This document shows, in pieces, positions 1-8,848 of a stretch of 64,000 bases of DNA. The notes below the pieces were generated by a model. It saw only the letters and a program-made list of their open reading frames with translations, made no database searches and was not told the origin of the DNA. The position numbers and the translations under genes were made by a program. Position 1 is the stretch's first letter, and the number at the start of each line of letters is the position of its first letter. The DNA is from Dehalococcoidia bacterium (GTDB lineage Bacteria; Chloroflexota; Dehalococcoidia; CAUJGQ01): contig DATGEL010000043.1 in the NCBI GenBank assembly GCA_035310145.1, positions 22,217 to 86,216 of the forward strand, in the 5' to 3' direction.

Positions 1-2079
1 GATGTCCCGTCGGTGGCCTCCCTGCCGCGCGATCGCCAGCGCCTCGGCGAAGCCTGCGCGGGCACGGGCGGGCTCTCCCTCCAGCAGCTCAAGCCTCCCG
101 AGATCGCCAAGCGCGTTGGCGAGCAGGAACGGTTCGCCGACGCGCCGGGCGATCGGCAGCGCCTCCTCAAAGCATGCTCGTGCCCTCGAAGGCTGCGGCC
201 CCATGGTGATGCGGAAGCCCTGCCACAGCAGCGCGACGCCCAGGCACCAGTCGTCGCCCGCCTGCCGGGCGAGCGCCGCGGCCTCCTGCAGCGTCTCCTG
301 CTGGTCGCTCAAGATACCCAGCCAGGTGTGCGCCCGCGCCAGCCCCCGCCCGTCGCCGGCCTCGCGCCACAGCGTAACGCTCCGCGCGATCGCTGCCCGC
401 GCCTTCTGGTAGTCGGTATCCCACATCGCCAACGCACCGGCGGCGAAGAGGGCCGCCGCGCGGGTGACGAGCGGCACATCCGCTGCGGGAAGCGCCAGGG
501 CACGCTCCGTCCACAGCCGCCCCTCGCGCAGGCGGCCGCGCTGGAACCAGAGCCAAAGCGCGGCCACGAGACGCTGCGCCGTTTCCACATCACCGCGCTC
601 GTCCGCGCGAAGCAGGGCGGTGCGGAGGTTGTCCTGCTCGGCGTCCAGGCGCCGCGTCCATGGCAGCCAGTTACCGCCGCACAGCGGTTCGGCGGCGGCC
701 TCGGCCAGCGCGAGGAAAACCGCGGCGTGCCGCCCGGCGGCGTCCTCGGCTTCGCCACAGGCGCTCAACTGCTCGTGCGCGAACTCGCGCACGGTCTCCA
801 GCATGCGGAAGCGCGGCTCACCCTCGCCTTGTGCTTCCGCGAGCAGCAGGCTTTGCCACGTCAGCGAGGCGAGGGCGACGAGCGTCGATGCCTCATCCCC
901 AGGGCCCTCCGCGGCGCGGAGGGCAGCCGCGGCGCCGGATGTGCAGCCGCCGGCGCAGACGCCCAGGCGGCGGAAGAGCGCTTGCTCGGCCGGCGCCAGC
1001 AGGTCGTAGCTCCAGGCGATCGCGCGCCGCAGCGTCTGGTGACGATCCGGCGCATCGCGGGCGCCTTCCGCCAGCATCGGCAGCCGCTGGTCGAGCCGCG
1101 CCAGTAACGCCGCGGGCGAAAGCACCCGGCCGCGGGCGGCGGCCAGCTCGATCGCCAGCGGCAGTCCGTCCAGGCGCCGGCAAATCTGCGCCACGAGCGG
1201 CGCCGTTTCTCCGGTCAGGGCAAAGCCGGGTTGGATCGCTTGCAGGCGCTGCACGAACAGCTTGATGGCCGGCGCCTGCGCCAGCGCCTCCGGCGGGCGC
1301 GGATCGGCGCGCGCCGGCAGCTCCAGCGGCGGCACGGCGAACTCCTGCTCACCGCGCAGCCCCAGGGCGCTGCGGCTGGTGATGAGCAGCTTGAGCCGCG
1401 GACAGGCCGCCAGCAACGGCGGCAGCGCCGGCGCCGCCCCGAGCAGGTGCTCGAAGTTGTCGAGCAGAATCAGCAGCTCCCGCCCATGCAACTGCGCGGC
1501 CAGCACATCCGCCACCACGCCGGAGCCTTCATCCCGCAGGCCGAGCGCCCGAGCGATCGCCGGCAGCAGCTCGGCCGGCTCGCGCAGCGAGGCCAGACCG
1601 ACGCTCATGGCGCCGCCGGCCAGGTCGTCGGCCAGCTCGAGGGCGACCTGCGGGGCGAGCCACGTCTTGCCCACGCCACCCGGCCCGGTGAGCGTGAGCA
1701 GGCGCACGTCCGCGCGCCGCAGCAGGCGGGTCACCGCCGCCTGATCGCGCTCGCGGCCCACCAGCAGCGACGTCAGCGGCGGCGTCAGGTCGCCACGCAG
1801 CACGCCGCTCGCCCGCGGGGCAGCGGGCCGGCGGTGGCGGTCGACCGCCGCTTCGAGACCGGCGCGTTCCTCGGCGCTCAGCGCAAGCGCCTCGGTGAGC
1901 AGCCGCACCGTGTCGCCGTACGGTGCGCGATGAATGCCGCGCTCCAGGTCGCTGATCGCGCGGGCGCTGAGACCGGCCCGCTCGGCCAGCGCCTCCTGCG
2001 ACAGCGCGGCCCGCAGGCGGAAGCGCCGCAGCAACTCACCGAAGGCGGCGGCCGCATCGCCGGCGATCGGACGTTGCAT
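1..2079 (-). CDS. XRE-HTH / NB-ARC ATPase regulator, N-terminal part (runs off the window)
   Basis: An open frame of 693 codons runs from ATG 2079 to the window edge without a stop, so only the N-terminal part is seen. Residues 1-65 form a Cro/C1-type helix-turn-helix ([20 protein letters not shown]). A P-loop follows ([11 protein letters not shown], about residue 130), then an NB-ARC stretch with [11 protein letters not shown], a Walker B-like strand, and a plant-R/AfsR-like [12 protein letters not shown] motif. The rest is alpha-helical and TPR-like. This is the STAND regulator design common in Actinobacteria and Chloroflexota: an ATPase switch that senses a ligand through its repeats. The target is unknown. 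A GAAGGGAAG purine run lies upstream. It is divergent from the membrane protein at 2222. The strand opposite is also widely open because of the GC bias, but encodes no recognisable protein. Confidence 0.85.
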   Translation of the reverse strand, partial: MQRPIAGDAAAAFGELLRRFRLRAALSQEALAERAGLSARAISDLERGIHRAPYGDTVRLLTEALALSAEERAGLEAAVDRHRRPAAPRASGVLRGDLTPPLTSLLVGRERDQAAVTRLLRRADVRLLTLTGPGGVGKTWLAPQVALELADDLAGGAMSVGLASLREPAELLPAIARALGLRDEGSGVVADVLAAQLHGRELLILLDNFEHLLGAAPALPPLLAACPRLKLLITSRSALGLRGEQEFAVPPLELPARADPRPPEALAQAPAIKLFVQRLQAIQPGFALTGETAPLVAQICRRLDGLPLAIELAAARGRVLSPAALLARLDQRLPMLAEGARDAPDRHQTLRRAIAWSYDLLAPAEQALFRRLGVCAGGCTSGAAAALRAAEGPGDEASTLVALASLTWQSLLLAEAQGEGEPRFRMLETVREFAHEQLSACGEAEDAAGRHAAVFLALAEAAAEPLCGGNWLPWTRRLDAEQDNLRTALLRADERGDVETAQRLVAALWLWFQRGRLREGRLWTERALALPAADVPLVTRAAALFAAGALAMWDTDYQKARAAIARSVTLWREAGDGRGLARAHTWLGILSDQQETLQEAAALARQAGDDWCLGVALLWQGFRITMGPQPSRARACFEEALPIARRVGEPFLLANALGDLGRLELLEGEPARARAGFAEALAIARQGGHRRDI

Positions 2080-2221
2080 CGCCCGTTGGTCTTCCCTTCG
2101 GCACGCCGATGCGGCGACGGCTCCCGAGACCGTCAAACATTGAGGTACCCGAGCTGCCCGCGTTGCCCCTCGTCCGGCAGCAGGCAACCCACGGGCTGGA
2201 CGCTGCAGAGGAGTTGAGCCA

Positions 2222-2926
2222 ATGAACGAGCGACTTGTAGCCCGCCTGACCGGGCTGGCGGCGCTGATCGCGGTGCCCCTCTACGTGATCGCCATGCTGT
2301 TGCAGGGCAATCCGCCCGGCGGCACGGCCGGCGGTGCGCAGGTGATCGCCTACGCCACCGCCCACCACGACGCCCTGCTGATCGCGATCTATCTCACCGG
2401 CCTCGCGCTGGCGCTGGCGCTGTGCGTCAGCGTCGGGCTGGCGGCGCTGCTGCGCGGCGATGGCGAGGGCACAGGCGTGATCGCCGTCGTTGGCCTGGTA
2501 GGCGGCGTAGGGTGGGTGGCCACCGTGCTCGTGGGGCTGCTCTTCCCGCTGGGGTTGGTCTACCGCACCCCCGGCGGCGATCCGGCGGTCGCGCGCCTGC
2601 TGCTGGACCTCTCGGCCTTGAGTTTCACGCTCAGCGGCTTCCCGACCGCGGTGAACGTCGGCGCCTTCTCGCTGCTGATGCTGCGCTCGCGGCTCTTCCC
2701 CAACTGGCTGGCCTGGCTCGGCCTGCTGACCGGCGCCGCGCACCTGGTCGCCGGCGCGGCCTTCGCCCACGACGGGCTGTTCGCGCCGGAGGTTGCCGCG
2801 GGCCAGATTGCTCCCGCGCTGTACATCCTCTGGGGGCTGTGCATCGGCATGGTGCTGCTGCGGCGGGCCGGCAGCATCGCGCCGGCGCGGATCGGCGCCG
2901 TCCGGCCGGCCGCCGGCGCCCTCTAG
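2222..2926 (+). CDS. Integral membrane protein (DUF4386-like)
   Basis: A protein of 234 aa made almost entirely of hydrophobic helices: about six membrane segments near residues 8-26, 50-72, 83-107, 125-150, 155-180 and 190-212. Short polar loops lie between them. The order of helices and the [14 protein letters not shown] motif before the last pair resemble DUF4386-type bacterial membrane proteins of unknown function. It starts at an ATG 142 bp from the divergent NB-ARC regulator, which makes it a plausible target of that regulator (inference from position only). No catalytic or transport motif is visible. Confidence 0.7.
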   Translation: MNERLVARLTGLAALIAVPLYVIAMLLQGNPPGGTAGGAQVIAYATAHHDALLIAIYLTGLALALALCVSVGLAALLRGDGEGTGVIAVVGLVGGVGWVATVLVGLLFPLGLVYRTPGGDPAVARLLLDLSALSFTLSGFPTAVNVGAFSLLMLRSRLFPNWLAWLGLLTGAAHLVAGAAFAHDGLFAPEVAAGQIAPALYILWGLCIGMVLLRRAGSIAPARIGAVRPAAGAL

Positions 2927-2934
2927 ACACGCTC

Positions 2935-3327
2935 TCAGCCGATGCGGGTCAGCAGGCGCGTGTCGCGGTCGAAGTGAATCTGGCGGAAGCCGTCCAAGAA
3001 CTGGAGGCCGAGCATGCCGGCGAAACCGAGCAAAGCCGGCCCTCGGCTTGCCCGGGCGATCAGCGGCGGCGCCTGCTGGCCATCCATCTGTACGCCCCGC
3101 AGCTGGTACAGTTCCGATGAAATCTCGTCAAGATAGCCAAAAGCGGTGAGTCGGTCACGTAGTTCACGACTGATGACCGACAGCGGCCGGCCGGTGTTCA
3201 GCATGAGCTCGAACCGGTACGGCAGTACGTTCCCGATGAGCGTAATATCGGCCCTGCACGGTTTGAGCAGAAAGCCGTTCCGGTGGCGATTCCGGTGGAT
3301 GGCAAGGCTATTTCCTCCTGATGCCAC
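2935..3327 (-). CDS. Retropepsin-like protein with altered catalytic triad
   Basis: A protein of up to 130 aa. The segment RFELMLNTGRPLSVIS sits where pepsin-fold retropepsins carry D-T/S-G-A, and the C-terminus LLGFAGMLGLQFLDGFRQI then HFDRDTRLL matches the end of bacterial gag-type aspartyl protease domains. The catalytic Asp appears as Asn (NTG), so the enzyme is probably inactive, or the gene is decaying. The start is uncertain. The best ribosome site (AGGAGG, about 3311-3318) lies in front of a TTG at 3305 that is in a different frame, hinting at a second frame error. The gene directly upstream (3308-3602) is its usual small partner and is itself frameshifted. Both features point to a degenerating two-gene unit. 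Confidence 0.5.
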   Translation of the reverse strand: MASGGNSLAIHRNRHRNGFLLKPCRADITLIGNVLPYRFELMLNTGRPLSVISRELRDRLTAFGYLDEISSELYQLRGVQMDGQQAPPLIARASRGPALLGFAGMLGLQFLDGFRQIHFDRDTRLLTRIG

Positions 3328-3602
3328 GGCGGGCGCCCCGAAGGATTGTCGCTTCGATCATGGCGACCCCCTCGGGTCCGGGCGGAAGGTATAGTACCCT
3401 GACTGTGGAGGTTCGGCTCTCTGAGCGCCTTCATCGTGGCCTCCTGGATGTCCGCTTCCTTCCGGCCAATGGCAAGGACAATGCCGGCAACCGGCGCGTC
3501 CCGCGCGTCGCATTCGGTCACGTCCATCAGGATCCATTTGTTCGTGTAACGCTCGCCGACTTCATCGATCGTCATCGGCTCGGGTACAGACTGCTCGACC
3601 AC
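3308..3602 (-). pseudogene. Small conserved protein upstream of the retropepsin-like gene, frameshifted
   Basis: The start is GTG 3602, which has AGGAGA six bases upstream. The frame reads MTIDEVGERYTNKWILMDV and continues to about 3400 (REPNLHSQ). There the family-like ending (LYLPPGPEGVAMIEA then TILRGARRGIRRK) is found in the next frame and stops at 3308-3310. One base too many near 3395-3400 explains the break. Small proteins of this type, with the theme 'IxERY.NxWILxxxTE', are commonly encoded just before retropepsin-like genes and may act with them; their role is unknown to me. Without the shift the product would be about 97 aa. A sequencing error cannot be excluded, but the downstream partner also looks damaged. 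Confidence 0.5.
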
Positions 3603-3631
3603 GGCAGTTCTCCTCATGGTTCGCACGGCGG

Positions 3632-4453
3632 CTACGTGTTCACGCTGAGCACCATCTGCGGCGTCTGGATCTGGTGTTCGGCAGACGTTGCGGTGACGGC
3701 GGTGCCAACGGCGAAGAACTCGATCACGTGGCTGCCCCAGCCGTGGCTGTTCTCCGTGATTTGCGTGCCGACGATCCCCTCCGCCTGCACCTCCAGCGCC
3801 TCGGCCTGCATGCGCTCCATCGCCAGCTCACGCGCGTCGTAGAGGCCCTGCGTGTAGTTGGTCATCTCGCGGTTCTGGCCCATCTGCTTGATCGCCTGCA
3901 TCACCCCCTGGTGTGCGACGTGATAGACGCAGTTGCCCATCACCAGCGCCAGCGGACGGTAGCCGGCGCGCAACAGCGTCCAGAAATCCTGGCCGGAGAG
4001 ATCGGAGGTGAACGGCTTGTTCTGCGCGGTACGGTGGCTCTGGCCGTTCTGCGCGATCACCGCCGTGCCGATCGCCATGAACTCGGCCAGGTGCTCCCCC
4101 CAGGCATGGCGCGCCACCTCCAGCCGCACGCCAATCACGCCGTCGGCGCCCAGCGCGTCGGCCTCTTCCTCCATGCGCGCCATCGCCAGCTCGCGCGCCT
4201 CGTACATCGCCTGGGTCAACTTCTCCAGCTCCATGTTGGTGGACCAGCGCCCGAACTGGTAGCCGATGTGGTAGATCGAGCTGCCCATCACCAGTCCGAC
4301 CGGGTCGAAGCCGGCTTCTTTGACCAGCAAAAACTCGTTGACCGAGAGATCGCTGGTGAAGAAGCGGCGGCCCTGAACGGCGCGCGCCGCGTCCAGCCGC
4401 TGGCGGGCGGCGTCCGGAATCTGGGGCATACCGGGTTCGTTGCTGGTGGTCAT
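3632..4453 (-). CDS. Tandem YbjQ/UPF0145-type domain protein
   Basis: A protein of 273 aa built from two copies of the same domain, about residues 33-140 and 146-255. Both copies contain the order FFTSDLSVNEF or FTSDLSGQDFW, then GLVMGSSIYHIG or ALVMGNCVYHVA, then EARELAMARM or DARELAMERM, then the ending EFMAIGTAV or EFFAVGTAV. This matches the YbjQ/heavy-metal-binding-domain fold (PF01906), which forms pentamers in single-domain members; function is unknown. GGAGG lies 5 bases before ATG 4453. It lies directly downstream of a second protein of the same double architecture (4530-5468). The two are paralogs from a local duplication. Confidence 0.75.
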   Translation of the reverse strand: MTTSNEPGMPQIPDAARQRLDAARAVQGRRFFTSDLSVNEFLLVKEAGFDPVGLVMGSSIYHIGYQFGRWSTNMELEKLTQAMYEARELAMARMEEEADALGADGVIGVRLEVARHAWGEHLAEFMAIGTAVIAQNGQSHRTAQNKPFTSDLSGQDFWTLLRAGYRPLALVMGNCVYHVAHQGVMQAIKQMGQNREMTNYTQGLYDARELAMERMQAEALEVQAEGIVGTQITENSHGWGSHVIEFFAVGTAVTATSAEHQIQTPQMVLSVNT

Positions 4454-4529
4454 GCGTTCCTCCAGGGCGGAGCTGCGGCGGCCGTTGCCTGCATCGCCAG
4501 TTCGTCCTACGCGATGATCGCGGGTGCAA

Positions 4530-5468
4530 TCACTTCGTCTGCAACTCTTCGGCTTCGGTGGCCGAGCGGCGCGCCAGGCCGATCATGTCGAGCACGGGGC
4601 GCGGCCGGCCGGAAGCGAACGCCTGACGCGCCGGCGCGATCGCCGTGCCCATGGCGAAGAAATCGACGACCAGCGCCAGGTAGTGCGTGTTGTTGCTCTC
4701 GCGCTCGTGCAGGTGCTTCTGCACGTCGATCCTGACGCCGGCCACGCCCGTGGCGCCGGCACGATGCACGTCTGCTTCCAGCCGCTGCATCGCCAGGCGG
4801 CGGGCGTCGTAGAGCGTGCGCGTCCACTCGGGCAGCTCCTGGTTGCCGTAGCGCCAGATGCCGCCGGCGACGTAGGGGTATTGATACGGGAAGTTGTAGT
4901 AGGCGCAGAAACCCATCGCCAGGCCGAGCGGCAGAAAGCCCGCCTGCATCAGCGTCCAGAAGTCGTCGCCGGAGAGGTCGCTGACGAAGGGCCGCGGCGG
5001 GGCCGGCGCCCCACGCAGGCGCACGGCGGTGCCGATCGCCTTGAAGTCGAGCAGGCCGCTCTCGCCCTCATAGCCCTCGGCCGTGAGCCGCACGCCGACC
5101 ACGCCGTGGGCGCCGAGCGCCGCTGCCTCCTGCTCCATGCGGCCCATCGCCAGCTCGCGGGCGTGCATGTGCGCCTGCGTGACGGTCTGCAGCTCCTGCG
5201 CGCCGCCGTACCAGCTCCAGCCGTAGGTCTGCCAGCCGACGTGGTAGACGCTGCTGCCCATCACCACGCCCAGCGGCTCGTAGCCCTCGGCCTCGATCAG
5301 CAGCAGCTCGGCGACGGAAAGGTCCGTGGCGAAGAAGCGCCGGCCGCCCGTCTCCTGCTGCAGGCGCCCGCGCGCGGCCATGGGCAACTGCCCGGCGGCC
5401 AGCTCTTGCGCGCTCTCCTGCGAGGCGGCCGCGTCTTCCGGCCGCTCGGCGTCGTTCGGCTCTGCCAT
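4530..5468 (-). CDS. Tandem YbjQ/UPF0145-type domain protein, second copy
   Basis: A protein of 312 aa with a charged, Ala-rich N-terminal extension of about 40 residues and then two YbjQ-like repeats. The first has RRFFATDLSVAELLLIEAEG, GVVMGSSVYHVG and DFKAIGTAV; the second has FVSDLSGDDFW, GLAMGFCAYYN and DFFAMGTAI. The second repeat carries an insertion rich in Tyr/Pro (YNFPYQYPYVAGG) that is absent from the neighbour at 3632-4453. The genes 5499-5918, 4530-5468 and 3632-4453 are collinear with short gaps (30 and 76 bp) and are probably one transcript. Function is unknown; the fold may form oligomeric rings. Confidence 0.75.
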   Translation of the reverse strand: MAEPNDAERPEDAAASQESAQELAAGQLPMAARGRLQQETGGRRFFATDLSVAELLLIEAEGYEPLGVVMGSSVYHVGWQTYGWSWYGGAQELQTVTQAHMHARELAMGRMEQEAAALGAHGVVGVRLTAEGYEGESGLLDFKAIGTAVRLRGAPAPPRPFVSDLSGDDFWTLMQAGFLPLGLAMGFCAYYNFPYQYPYVAGGIWRYGNQELPEWTRTLYDARRLAMQRLEADVHRAGATGVAGVRIDVQKHLHERESNNTHYLALVVDFFAMGTAIAPARQAFASGRPRPVLDMIGLARRSATEAEELQTK

Positions 5469-5498
5469 GCGCGTGCCTGCTCCGATCTCGCGGCGGCG

Positions 5499-5918
5499 TC
5501 AGGCCTCCGGCGGGCGGCCGAGCAGCAGCCGCTCCAGCGCCTCACGCCCGCGCCCGCTGCGTTGCGCCATGCCGGCCAGGTCGCCGGCAAGGCTCTGCAG
5601 CCATTCATCGACGCCGAGCTGCTCGGTCTTCAGCGCGATATTGCGCACGACGTTGGTGCGCTCGGCGCGCAGCCGCCCGTGCCCTTCGTCGGCGATGCCG
5701 TAGCGCCGCTCGCCCAGGTCCAGGGCGATGCGCTTCACAGAGTGGTCGCGCGAGAAGAGGCCGCCGTGCCGCTCGACCTCGACCTGGCCGGGCAGGGCGC
5801 CGTCGAGCCGCACGGCCAGCGCTTGCAAGAAGGCGTGCGTGTCCGCCATGTCCGCCCGCAGCGAGGCGAGCAGCAGGTCGATGTCGCGGTTCTCGTCCGG
5901 CGAAAGCTCCTGGGTCAT
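5499..5918 (-). CDS. Conserved protein of unknown function, first gene of the YbjQ operon
   Basis: Taking ATG 5918 (MTQELSPDENRDI) as start gives 139 aa. An upstream extension to 6005 is Cys/Arg-rich and looks untranslated. The protein is acidic at its N-terminus. Its middle part, VKRIALDLGERRYGIADEG then RTNVVRNIALKTE, reads like a small mixed alpha/beta domain with a helical C-terminus (LAGMAQRSGRGREALERLL). No known catalytic motif is visible. It precedes two tandem-YbjQ proteins at 30 bp spacing, so a shared role is likely, but I cannot name it. Confidence 0.6.
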   Translation of the reverse strand: MTQELSPDENRDIDLLLASLRADMADTHAFLQALAVRLDGALPGQVEVERHGGLFSRDHSVKRIALDLGERRYGIADEGHGRLRAERTNVVRNIALKTEQLGVDEWLQSLAGDLAGMAQRSGRGREALERLLLGRPPEA

Positions 5919-6084
5919 GGGCGGCCGCGCTCCACTGCAGCGGTTGCATCGCTGTGAAGAGCATACCGCAGTGCACGGGCGCACGCCCCGCCACGTAGCC
6001 GGCACGGCTGCTACCGCGCCAGACTGGACACGCTCGGGCGATGCTTCCTATCCGAGAACTGGAAGCCGTTGCGGCGAAGCGGTG

Positions 6085-7443
6085 TTACGCCGCGGACAGG
6101 CCGGCAGCGATCCAGCTCCCAATCCCGCCATCGAGGTTCAGCAACGGACCGGCGAACCCCGCCCGTTCCAGCAGCGACACCGCGGTGGCCGCACGTTCGC
6201 CGTGGCCGCAGTAGACCACCAGCGGCCGGTCTCGCGGCAATCGGGAGAGCTCGCCGGCGAGTCTGCCGAGCGGCACGTGCAGCGCCTCGGGCAGGTGGCC
6301 GGCCGCATACTCGCCCGGCTCCCGCACGTCGAGCGCCAGCGCACCGGCGAGGAGCTGCGCACGAGCGGCAGCGGCCTGCACGAGCGGCGAGCGCCGCAGC
6401 GGCAGCCCGGCAGCGGCCCAGGCCGCCATGCCGCCGTCCAGCCAGCCAGCGAAGCGTTCGTAGCCCACCAGCAACGACTCGTCCACCACCCGCTCCAGCG
6501 GCACACCGTCCGTCACGAACCGGAGCGGCGTCTCCGCCGGTGTCAACCAGCCCAGCCAGGTGGCGTAGGCATCGCGGAAGGGAATGCTCAGGGCGCCGGG
6601 GATGTGGCCGACGTGATATGCCTCTTTGGGGCGCACGTCGACCACCAGCGCGTCACCGCTCGCCGCCGCGAACGTCTCGGGCGAAAGGGGGCGAGGCAGG
6701 GGGATCTCTCGCCGCAGGCGCGGACCGGCCTGGTTCACCGCGCGCAGGCGAAAGAAGTACTCCGGCGCCGCCGGGAAGGTCCGCGGAAAGTCGCGCACAA
6801 ACATCTCGACGTCGGGCACGGCCAGCAGCAGATTCGAGGCTCGCTCCCGGCCCAGCGTCGACGTGCGCTCGGCGCCGGCGCCCGCCGAGCAGAACGAGCC
6901 GCCGCCATGCGTCGGCAGGAGCAGCGTCTCGTCCGGGAGCGCCGCAAAGGCGGTCGTGATCGTCGCGTACTGGGCGCGCGTGAGCGCCTCCGTCTGCTCG
7001 GGAGCGATCAGGTCGGTGCGGGCCGCGCCGCCGGCCAGCAGCGAGCCGCCGCTGAACAGCAGCGGCGGTCCGGCCGGCCGTCTCAGCAGATGGCTCAGGT
7101 GCTCGGGCGTGTGGCCCGGCGAGGCGATCGCCTCGACCTCGACCCCCGCGAGCCGAACGCGCTGGCCCGCTGCCAGCGGCTGGTGCGGGAAGCGGGCCTC
7201 GGCGCCATGCGGCACGTATGCCGTGGCGTCCGAGCCCGCCGCCAGCGCCGTCGCTCCGGAGACGAAGTCGGCGTGCAGGTGCGTTTCGAACGCGGCGACG
7301 ATGCGCCGGCCGCGGGCTTCGGCAGCAGCGACGTAGCGGGCGATGGCACGATCGGGGTCGATCACCATCGCCTCACCGTCGCCTACCTCAACCAGGTAGG
7401 AACTATTGCCCAGGCCTTCGTGCACGAAGGGTGTGACATTCAT
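6085..7443 (-). CDS. CstB-like persulfide dioxygenase-rhodanese fusion
   Basis: The product is 452 aa with three parts. Residues 1-250 are a metallo-beta-lactamase fold of the ETHE1/persulfide dioxygenase type (ETHLHADFVSG, SPGHTPEHLSH, and LPTHGGGSFC). Residues about 255-360 are a rhodanese-like domain without a catalytic Cys. Residues about 360-450 are a rhodanese with an active loop VVYCGHGER. This order and length match staphylococcal CstB, which oxidises persulfides and makes thiosulfate. One oddity: where ETHE1/CstB have FTGD, supplying the third iron ligand, the sequence reads LLFSGGSLLAGG, so the Asp is missing. It overlaps the upstream MFS gene by 4 bp (ATGA), so the two are translationally coupled. 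The ArsR-rhodanese gene at 8849 is the likely regulator. Confidence 0.8.
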   Translation of the reverse strand: MNVTPFVHEGLGNSSYLVEVGDGEAMVIDPDRAIARYVAAAEARGRRIVAAFETHLHADFVSGATALAAGSDATAYVPHGAEARFPHQPLAAGQRVRLAGVEVEAIASPGHTPEHLSHLLRRPAGPPLLFSGGSLLAGGAARTDLIAPEQTEALTRAQYATITTAFAALPDETLLLPTHGGGSFCSAGAGAERTSTLGRERASNLLLAVPDVEMFVRDFPRTFPAAPEYFFRLRAVNQAGPRLRREIPLPRPLSPETFAAASGDALVVDVRPKEAYHVGHIPGALSIPFRDAYATWLGWLTPAETPLRFVTDGVPLERVVDESLLVGYERFAGWLDGGMAAWAAAGLPLRRSPLVQAAAARAQLLAGALALDVREPGEYAAGHLPEALHVPLGRLAGELSRLPRDRPLVVYCGHGERAATAVSLLERAGFAGPLLNLDGGIGSWIAAGLSAA

Positions 7444-8729
7444 GTGGAGACCTCCATCTGAGCGACGCTGACACGTCGCGACGGTTGCTCGAGGGCGCCG
7501 GCGCTGACCAGGCCAGAGAACACGGTCAAGAGCGCGATGACGTAAATCGCGGGCGTGAAGCCGAAGGCATCGACCAGGGCGCCGGCGAGCACCGCACCCG
7601 CCAGCGCTCCGGCATCCCGCCAGAAGCGATAGACGCCGAGCGAGGTCGCGCGGGCGTGCGGGTGAACGGCGTCGCCGATCGCCGCCAGCAGGGTCGGGTA
7701 CACCATCGCCGTTCCAACGCCGAGCAGGACAACGCCGGCCAGCCAGCCGGCAAAGTCCGCGCTGAGACCCACGAGCGCGATCGCGACCCCTTGCAGCAGC
7801 ATCCCGCCGACAATGAGCGGCTTGCGACCCACCAGGTCGCTCGCCCAGCCGGTGCCCAGCTGCAGCCCGCCCCACAGCAGGGGATAGGCCGCTGCGAGCA
7901 CGGCGATCCCCTCGATCGACAGCCCGTGGCTGGCGAAGAAGAGCGGGAAGATGCCCCAGGCGAGCCCGTCGTTGAGGTTGTTGACGAAGCCGGCCTGGCT
8001 GACGCCGAACAAGTGGCGCCGGCGCCAGGTCGTCTCCGCGAAACACTGCCGCAGCGACGGCGCCGGCCCACGCTCGGCGTGCCCGGCAGCCTCGGCCACG
8101 ACAAACGGCGTCGTGTCTCGCACGCACAGCACACTGAGGGCGAGACCGCCGGCAGCAAAGGCGATGCCGAGATAGAACGGCGCGGGGCGCAGGCCGGCGT
8201 GCTCGGCGATCACACCGCTCAGGAAGGCGGCGCCGGCCACGGCAAGATAGCCGGCCGCCTCGTTGAAGCCCAGCGCCAGCCCACGCCGGCGTGGGCCCAC
8301 GAGGTCGATCTTCATGTTGACCGTCATCGACCAGGCGAGGCCCTGGTTGAGGCCGAGCAGGACGTTGGCCGCGATCACCCACGACCAGCTCGGCGCCCAG
8401 ATGATGACGAACGGCACCGGCAAGCCGCAGAGCCAGCCGGCGATCAGCAGGCTCCGCCGGCTGAAGCGGGCCGAGAGCCGGCCGGCGAAAAGGTTCGCCA
8501 GGGCCTTGGCCAGCGCAAAGGCGGCGATGAAGGAGACGGCGACGGTACTGGAGCCGACGCCGAAGTCGTGCCTGGCCAGCGCCGGCAGGATCGTGCGTTC
8601 CAGCCCAACCATGCCGCCGACGAAGGTGTTGATCGCCACGAGTAGGGCGAACTGCCGCCAGTTGGCCCGCAGGCCCAACACCGGAGCGGATCCGCGAGCG
8701 TGGCGGAGGACGGGAACGGTGCAATCCAT
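7440..8729 (-). CDS. MFS transporter of the persulfide module
   Basis: The chosen start ATG 8729 (MDCTVPVLRHARG) has AAGGG seven bases upstream. The open frame extends to 8801, but that part is in the promoter region. The 429-aa protein has about 12 hydrophobic helices in two halves with a central loop near residue 200-220. The MFS signature between helices 2 and 3 appears as NLFAGRLSARFSRRSLL, and in the second half as DLVGRKPLIVGG. The substrate is not evident. The 4-bp overlap with the CstB-like gene and the divergent rhodanese-type ArsR gene suggest export of a sulfur compound (inference). Other family members export drugs or organic anions. Confidence 0.8.
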   Translation of the reverse strand: MDCTVPVLRHARGSAPVLGLRANWRQFALLVAINTFVGGMVGLERTILPALARHDFGVGSSTVAVSFIAAFALAKALANLFAGRLSARFSRRSLLIAGWLCGLPVPFVIIWAPSWSWVIAANVLLGLNQGLAWSMTVNMKIDLVGPRRRGLALGFNEAAGYLAVAGAAFLSGVIAEHAGLRPAPFYLGIAFAAGGLALSVLCVRDTTPFVVAEAAGHAERGPAPSLRQCFAETTWRRRHLFGVSQAGFVNNLNDGLAWGIFPLFFASHGLSIEGIAVLAAAYPLLWGGLQLGTGWASDLVGRKPLIVGGMLLQGVAIALVGLSADFAGWLAGVVLLGVGTAMVYPTLLAAIGDAVHPHARATSLGVYRFWRDAGALAGAVLAGALVDAFGFTPAIYVIALLTVFSGLVSAGALEQPSRRVSVAQMEVST

Positions 8730-8782
8730 ACTCGACCCTTGCCTGCAACAGGTTCGCTCTGGGGTCGAGCATCGCATAAGCA

Positions 8783-8815
8783 ATTCAAGTAGTCCAGTCA
8801 TTAATTGAATACTGG
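8783..8815. promoter_or_regulatory. Putative operator between the MFS/CstB operon and the ArsR-rhodanese gene
   Basis: The 119-bp divergent intergenic region is AT-rich only here. It contains two interleaved inverted repeats: ATTCAA (8783-8788) with TTGAAT (8805-8810), and CCAGT (8794-8798) with ACTGG (8811-8815). Interrupted palindromes with ATTCAA-type half-sites are typical of ArsR-family and BigR/SqrR operators. A single dimeric repressor could cover both promoters from here. No clear -35/-10 pair could be assigned. Confidence 0.45.
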
Positions 8816-8848
8816 AGTAAAGCGCGCCCCGGAGCGTATGCTGGGGCC

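Noticed and set aside
13..2217. Long plus-strand open frames opposite the NB-ARC gene
   Set aside because: They are Arg/Gln/Pro-rich antisense shadows caused by the GC bias. The minus strand carries recognisable HTH and P-loop motifs.
6085..8772. 895-aa minus-strand frame joining the MFS and CstB-like regions
   Set aside because: Only its last 452 codons are a protein family. The first part is an alternate frame of the MFS gene.
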